Below are positions 60,182 to 64,000 of a stretch of 64,000 nt of DNA, piece by piece (position 1 is the stretch's first letter; each line of letters begins with the position of its first letter). Under the pieces are notes generated by a model. The model searched no databases. It was not told the DNA's origin and was given only the letters and a program-made list of their open reading frames with translations. Source of the DNA: Xanthobacter flavus (GTDB lineage: Bacteria > Pseudomonadota > Alphaproteobacteria > Rhizobiales > Xanthobacteraceae); NCBI RefSeq assembly GCF_017875275.1, contig NZ_JAGGML010000001.1, positions 5,167,001-5,231,000 on the forward strand. The letters are read 5' to 3'. Made by a program: the position numbers and the translations under genes.

Positions 60182-61138
60182 TCAGAACAGGCTGAGCGGG
60201 ATGAGGTGCTCGCGCAGCAGGTAGAGCATCAGCGTGACCGTCACGACTGACGACAGCGTGCCGAGGAGGACGGCGGTGGACGCCTCCTCCACGAACACAT
60301 GGTATTGCCGCGCCAGCACGAACACGTTGAGCGCCGGCGGCAGCGCGGCCATCAGCAGCAGCGTTTCCTCCCACACCGGCAGGAACGGCCCGAACAGCGA
60401 GAGCGAGACCAGCGCCACGAACGGGTGGACGAGGAGCTTCAGCACCAGAAGCGGGGCAAGCTCCACCGGCACGCGCTTCAGCGGCCGCAGCGCCACGGTG
60501 ACGCCGAGGGTGAACAGCGCGCAGGGCGCCGCAGCGTTCTTCAGATAATCCAGCATCCGCGAGAGGGCGTCCGGCTCCTTGAACTCGAACGCCGCCGCCA
60601 GCACGCCCAGCAGCGTCGCGATGTTGAAGGGGTGGGTCAGCACCCTTTTGGCGATGAGCACAAGGGTGTGGACGATGCTCTCGCCCCGCCCGCGCGTCGC
60701 CATCAACAGCGGCACGACGGTGAAGAAGAACATGCTGTCGGTGGCGAAGATGAGCGCCGCCGGGCTCGCGGCGGCCTGCCCGAAGGCGGCGAGCGTCAGG
60801 CCCGGCCCCATGTAGCCCACATTGGCATAGGCCCCGGCGGTAAGCGCGATGGCCGCCTCGCCGATATTCCCCTTCCTGAACCACAGGCCGACGCCCAGCG
60901 CCAGCAGCGACATGGTGGCGGTGGAGGCCAGCACGGCGAGGATGAAGGCGGGATTTGCCAGCTCGTGGAACGGCGTCTGCGCCACGATGCGGTAGAACAG
61001 CGCCGGCAGCGCCACATAAATGATGAAGAAGGAGAGCCAGGCGAGCCCCGCCTCCGGCAGCTTCACCCTGCGGCCGCAGAAATAGCCGAGGAAGATGAGG
61101 CCGAAGAACGGAAAGGCGAGGCCGAAGAGGTCGCTCAT
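60182..61138 (-). CDS. AEC family transporter (auxin efflux carrier-like)
   Basis: A 318-residue membrane protein with about ten helices in two repeats. Typical segments are FPFFGLIFLGYFCGRRVKLPEAGLAWLSFFIIYVALPALFYRIVAQTPF, AYANVGYMGPGLTLAAFG and LAPLLVLKLLVHPFVALVSL. Bacterial AEC proteins transport dicarboxylates or export organic compounds; substrate unknown. It converges with the UbiH-like gene. The short gap upstream (61139-61237) to the next gene shows nothing. Confidence 0.88.
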   Translation of the reverse strand: MSDLFGLAFPFFGLIFLGYFCGRRVKLPEAGLAWLSFFIIYVALPALFYRIVAQTPFHELANPAFILAVLASTATMSLLALGVGLWFRKGNIGEAAIALTAGAYANVGYMGPGLTLAAFGQAAASPAALIFATDSMFFFTVVPLLMATRGRGESIVHTLVLIAKRVLTHPFNIATLLGVLAAAFEFKEPDALSRMLDYLKNAAAPCALFTLGVTVALRPLKRVPVELAPLLVLKLLVHPFVALVSLSLFGPFLPVWEETLLLMAALPPALNVFVLARQYHVFVEEASTAVLLGTLSSVVTVTLMLYLLREHLIPLSLF

Positions 61139-61237
61139 GATCGCCGGAGGCTGGCCGGAAGGCGGCGGGATGGAGGCAGCATTGGTGCCCCCTTCCTACA
61201 AAGCCCCGCGATGGATGGAAAGCGCAGGCGCCCCCGA

Positions 61238-62044
61238 TCAGCGCGCCCCCGCCTTTCCCATCAGATGCCGAGCGGCATAAAGCTCGGGATAGAGCCGGTT
61301 GCGGAACTGGCTCGCGGCCGGCTCCACCGTCGCCAGCAGCCGGTCGATGGCGCCGGAGTTCGGCGTATCGGCCCAGGCGCGGCGCGCGATGGGACGGTCG
61401 TCGAGCCAGAAGGGGCTCCAGTCCAGCGTGGTCTCGATGAGTTCGCGGGCGAAGTCCGGCCCCTCCTCTAGCGAGCCCTGCAGCACCACGTCGATGTAGG
61501 ACTGCACCAGCGGGAAGTTCACGTCAGGGTACTGGAGATCGGCTGGGCCTTTGCCGTCGGAATTCTTCGGCACGTAGATCCAGATCTTGCCGACGCGGGG
61601 CAGGCCTTCCCAGTCGACGGCTTCCACATGGGCCTGATCCAGCTCCACCCGGTTGTATCCGCCCTCCCTTGTATCGAACGCGGCGAGCTCGGCCTCGTCC
61701 TTCACCGGGAAGATGACGCCGTTGATGCTGTAGGCCTCTTCGCCCGGCATGCGCGGGCGGATGCCGAGGGCGGTGAAGCCAGCCGCGCCCTCGCGCGGGG
61801 TGAAGCGCGACGCCCATGACCGGACATAGCCGAAGCTCCCCGAGATTCGCGCCGCGATGGCGGGCACGGGGCGCCCGGAGGTGGAGGTCCGCGACGGCCC
61901 GTTGATCAGGGAGCCGTAGCCGAACAGGAAGTCCCGCGGCGCATTGGCGAGACGCTGGCCCCAGAAGTCCTTCCCCATCACCGGCAGGGTGGAAGCAGCC
62001 AGCCCGGCGACACCGCCGAGCATTCCGCGCCGCGAGATCATCAT
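61238..62044 (-). CDS. Exported gamma-glutamylcyclotransferase-like protein
   Basis: A 268-residue protein with a GGCT-like (AIG2/ChaC-type) fold. The motif FLFGYGSLINGPSR near residue 40 is the conserved Y-G-S-L loop, followed by GYVRSWASRF and a gate segment SINGVIFPVKDEAELAAFDTREGGYNRVEL. The N-terminus MMISRRGMLGGVAGLAASTLP resembles a twin-arginine signal, so it may be exported. ATG 62044 or 62041 is the likely start. A frame open to 62221 overlaps the divergent CoA-lyase gene and is rejected. The substrate is uncertain. Confidence 0.8.
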   Translation of the reverse strand: MMISRRGMLGGVAGLAASTLPVMGKDFWGQRLANAPRDFLFGYGSLINGPSRTSTSGRPVPAIAARISGSFGYVRSWASRFTPREGAAGFTALGIRPRMPGEEAYSINGVIFPVKDEAELAAFDTREGGYNRVELDQAHVEAVDWEGLPRVGKIWIYVPKNSDGKGPADLQYPDVNFPLVQSYIDVVLQGSLEEGPDFARELIETTLDWSPFWLDDRPIARRAWADTPNSGAIDRLLATVEPAASQFRNRLYPELYAARHLMGKAGAR

Positions 62045-62183
62045 GCCCAAGGTCCCCCTGCCCGATGCGCCTTCGCCTTCGCCCTGAAGTCGTGTTGCGC
62101 GGGCGGGCGAGCTATGCTGCATTGCAATCAACAGGTTCTGCGGGGGGTTGTACACCCCTCGCCCGATCCATACGGGGGGACTC

Positions 62184-63224
62184 ATGAAGCTGCCGCGCCA
62201 ATTCTTCAAGCCGCTCGCCATCGGCGCGCCCGCACCTTATCGCGAACTGCCGGTGCGGCTGGAGCGCATGATCCATTTCGTGCCGCCGCACCTGGAGAAG
62301 ATGCGCGCCAAGGTGCCGGACATCGCCAGGCAGGTGGACGTCGTGCTCGGCAATCTGGAGGACGCGATTCCCTCCGACGCCAAGGAGGCCGCGCGCAGGG
62401 GCTTCATCGAGATGGCGAAGGCCACCGATTTCGGCTCCACCGGCCTGTGGACCCGCATCAACTGCCTCAACAGCCCGTGGGTGCTGGACGACATCGTCGA
62501 GATCGTCAGCGAGATCGGCAACAAGCTGGACGTCATCATGCTGCCCAAGGTCGAGGGCGCCTGGGACATCCACTATCTCGATCAGCTTCTCGCCCAGCTC
62601 GAGGCGCGCCATTCCATCGAAAAGCCCATCCTCATCCACGCCATTCTGGAGACCGCCGAGGGCGTGAAGAATGTGGAGGAGATCGCGGCCGCCTCCCCGC
62701 GCATGCACGGCATGAGCCTCGGCCCGGCCGATCTTGCCGCCTCCCGCGCCATGAAGACCACCCGCGTCGGCGGCGGCCATCCGGACTACAAGGTGCTGGC
62801 CGATCCGGACGGTGACAAGCCGCGCGCCGGCTATCAGCAGGACCTGTGGCATTATACCGTCGGCAAGATGGTGGATGCCTGCGCCGCCAACGGCATCAAG
62901 CCGTTTTACGGCCCGTTCGGCGACTTCGCCGACCTCGCCGCGTGCGAGAGCCAGTTCCGAAATGCCTTCCTGCAGGGCTGCGTCGGCGCCTGGTCGCTGC
63001 ACCCCACGCAGATCGAGATCGCCAAGCGCGTGTTCTCGCCCGATCCGGGCGAGGTGGCGTTCGCGCTCAAGATTCTCGAAGCCATGCCGGACGGCGCGGG
63101 CGCGGTGATGATCGACGGCAAGATGCAGGACGATGCCACCTGGAAGCAGGCCAAGGTGATCGTCGACCTTGCCCGCATTGTCGCAGCCAAGGACCCGGAA
63201 ATGGGCAAAGCCTACGGATTGTGA
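62184..63224 (+). CDS. HpcH/HpaI aldolase/citrate lyase family protein, malyl-CoA lyase-like
   Basis: A 346-residue CoA-ester lyase-like protein. The metal site appears in [21 protein letters not shown] (Mcl proteins have LDLEDAVAPDDK), [54 protein letters not shown], and [29 protein letters not shown] near the end. This is the layout of L-malyl-CoA / beta-methylmalyl-CoA lyases. It diverges in the N-terminal part, so the exact CoA substrate is open. RBS GGGGGGA before ATG 62184. Divergent from the GGCT-like gene. Confidence 0.85.
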   Translation: MKLPRQFFKPLAIGAPAPYRELPVRLERMIHFVPPHLEKMRAKVPDIARQVDVVLGNLEDAIPSDAKEAARRGFIEMAKATDFGSTGLWTRINCLNSPWVLDDIVEIVSEIGNKLDVIMLPKVEGAWDIHYLDQLLAQLEARHSIEKPILIHAILETAEGVKNVEEIAAASPRMHGMSLGPADLAASRAMKTTRVGGGHPDYKVLADPDGDKPRAGYQQDLWHYTVGKMVDACAANGIKPFYGPFGDFADLAACESQFRNAFLQGCVGAWSLHPTQIEIAKRVFSPDPGEVAFALKILEAMPDGAGAVMIDGKMQDDATWKQAKVIVDLARIVAAKDPEMGKAYGL

Positions 63225-63315
63225 GAGAATTAGTTAACCAGCGGCCGCGGCGAAGGTCGCCGCGGCACTCGCGCCCGGTTTCGGGCGCAGTGGAATAGTC
63301 AGGAAGAGGCGGGAC

Positions 63316-63747
63316 ATGGCCAGCCAGGACAAAGCGCGCGCAAAGCCCGCAATCGTTGCTCCCATTGGCGACGGCATCCCCGAAGACCCCACGCATTACG
63401 CTGCGTCAGAACTCGGTGCGGGCATGCGTCAGGCGAGGTTCCGCATCGGCGAGGTGGTGCGCCACAAGCACTTCCCCTTCCGGGGCGTGGTGTTCGACGT
63501 GGACCCCGTGTTCGACAACACCGAGGAGTGGTGGCTCTCGATTCCCGAGGACATCCGCCCCCACAAGGACCAGCCGTTCTACCACCTGCTCGCCGAGAAC
63601 GCGGACAGCGAATACGTCGCCTACGTCTCCGAGCAGAATCTGGAGCGCGACACATCCGAGGAGCCGGTGCGCCACCCCAAGGTCACCGAGGCTCTCTCCG
63701 AGGATGGCGCCGGCGGCTGGCGGGTGCGGCCCGATCTGGTGAACTGA
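63316..63747 (+). CDS. hspQ: Heat shock protein HspQ (hemimethylated-DNA-binding/YccV family)
   Basis: A 143-residue protein with the HspQ/YccV domain: ARFRIGEVVRHKHFPFRGVVFDVDPVFDNTEEWWLSIPEDIRPHKDQPFYHLLAENADSEYVAYVSEQNL. In E. coli HspQ is an adaptor for Lon protease and was first reported to bind hemimethylated DNA. An N-terminal extension of about 40 residues precedes the domain. It is followed by a strong bidirectional terminator. The gap 63225-63315 to the lyase gene holds a short GC-rich hairpin-like segment but no gene. Confidence 0.93.
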   Translation: MASQDKARAKPAIVAPIGDGIPEDPTHYAASELGAGMRQARFRIGEVVRHKHFPFRGVVFDVDPVFDNTEEWWLSIPEDIRPHKDQPFYHLLAENADSEYVAYVSEQNLERDTSEEPVRHPKVTEALSEDGAGGWRVRPDLVN

Positions 63748-63773
63748 CGAGCCGTTCACTGATCGTTGGACTC

Positions 63774-63806
63774 GAAAAAACCCCCGGCCACAAGCCGGGG
63801 GTTTTT
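63774..63806. terminator. Bidirectional intrinsic terminator after hspQ
   Basis: CCCCCGGC (63781-63788) pairs with GCCGGGGG (63794-63801) around a 5-nt loop, with AAAAAA before it and TTTTT after. It can end hspQ rightward and the PPIase gene leftward. Confidence 0.93.
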
Positions 63807-63841
63807 CTTTTAGAGAGAAGGCGACGGCAGGTGCCGCCGGC

Positions 63842-64000
63842 TCACTTCTTCGCCGGATCAGCCGCAGGCGCAGCCGGAGCGGGAGCGGGAGCGGCAGGCT
63901 TGGCGGGGGCGGCGGTCTTCTCAATCTTCGCGTCGGCGCGCAGCTTCGTCACCATGTCGGCCTGCGCCTTGCGGACGAGGTACTGTTCCACCTGGTCCTC
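63842..64000 (-). CDS. Parvulin-type peptidylprolyl isomerase, C-terminal end (partial)
   Basis: Only the last 52 codons lie in the window. The stop is TGA at 63844-63842. The read is EDQVEQYLVRKAQADMVTKLRADAKIEKT and then a Pro/Ala-rich tail ending ADPAKK. The helical segment (LVRKAQADMVTKLRADAKIE) is the usual C-terminus of exported SurA/PrsA-like parvulin isomerases in alphaproteobacteria, where it follows the PpiC domain. The catalytic domain lies outside the window, so the call rests on the end motif only. Confidence 0.65.
   Translation of the reverse strand, partial: EDQVEQYLVRKAQADMVTKLRADAKIEKTAAPAKPAAPAPAPAAPAADPAKK

Overview
The window is high-GC chromosomal DNA of an alphaproteobacterium, most likely a Hyphomicrobiales/Xanthobacteraceae-type organism (Xanthobacter, Azorhizobium, Ancylobacter or a relative). 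This placement is an inference. It rests on the run rsh - pdxJ - acpS - lepB - rnc - era, the alphaproteobacterial GshA, the K+-independent H+-pyrophosphatase, the two dispersed repeat families, and a nicotinate gene set matching the reductive nicotinate route described biochemically for Azorhizobium caulinodans. No tRNA, rRNA, CRISPR array, insertion sequence or prophage was seen.

Region 1 (1-13523) is the most distinctive part. It appears to be a nicotinate (vitamin B3) uptake and catabolism cluster in a divergent layout. Rightward lie a [2Fe-2S] subunit and a molybdenum subunit fused to a three-heme cytochrome c (nicotinate to 6-hydroxynicotinate, electrons to respiration), a ferredoxin-NADP reductase, and an enamidase. 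Leftward lie 6-hydroxynicotinate reductase, a UPF0280 (ApbE-like) protein, two tandem DUF1185 'amino acid synthesis' paralogues, a Liv-type binding protein, and a LivH-LivM permease fused into one reading frame that leaves the window. The cluster joins a Pseudomonas-like, cytochrome-linked oxidative first step to a reductive second half known from the anaerobe Eubacterium barkeri. All four putative promoters carry a related element with core TACACTAA, suggesting one shared regulator that is not encoded in the window.

Region 2 (13529-30404) is mostly housekeeping: an EamA exporter, gshA, kdsA, the guanidinium exporter gdx/sugE behind a guanidine-II riboswitch, a glyoxalase-like protein, pyrG, secG, an AzgA-type purine permease, a small secreted TIMP/NTR-like protein, a TRIC channel, hppA, a large AsmA-like envelope protein and a single-cysteine BCP peroxiredoxin.

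Region 3 (30503-36250) is a heme-iron acquisition locus: hmuTUV leftward and, divergently, a TonB-dependent heme receptor plus an IsdG-type heme monooxygenase. The two halves share a 387-bp relatively AT-rich promoter gap.

Region 4 (36489-64000) holds an M32 carboxypeptidase, a degenerate LytM lipoprotein, a DUF900 hydrolase, pcm, recG, a GGDEF protein, glmU-glmS, and the core block era-rnc-lepB / acpS-pdxJ / rsh. Era has an unusual acidic N-terminal extension. Quinone oxidoreductase, SDR, TerC, UbiH-like, AEC transporter, GGCT-like, CoA-lyase and hspQ genes follow, and the C-terminus of a parvulin-type PPIase closes the window.

Two dispersed repeat families occur in intergenic spaces: paired hairpins (three loci) and a C/T-G/A palindrome (three clear copies at two loci).
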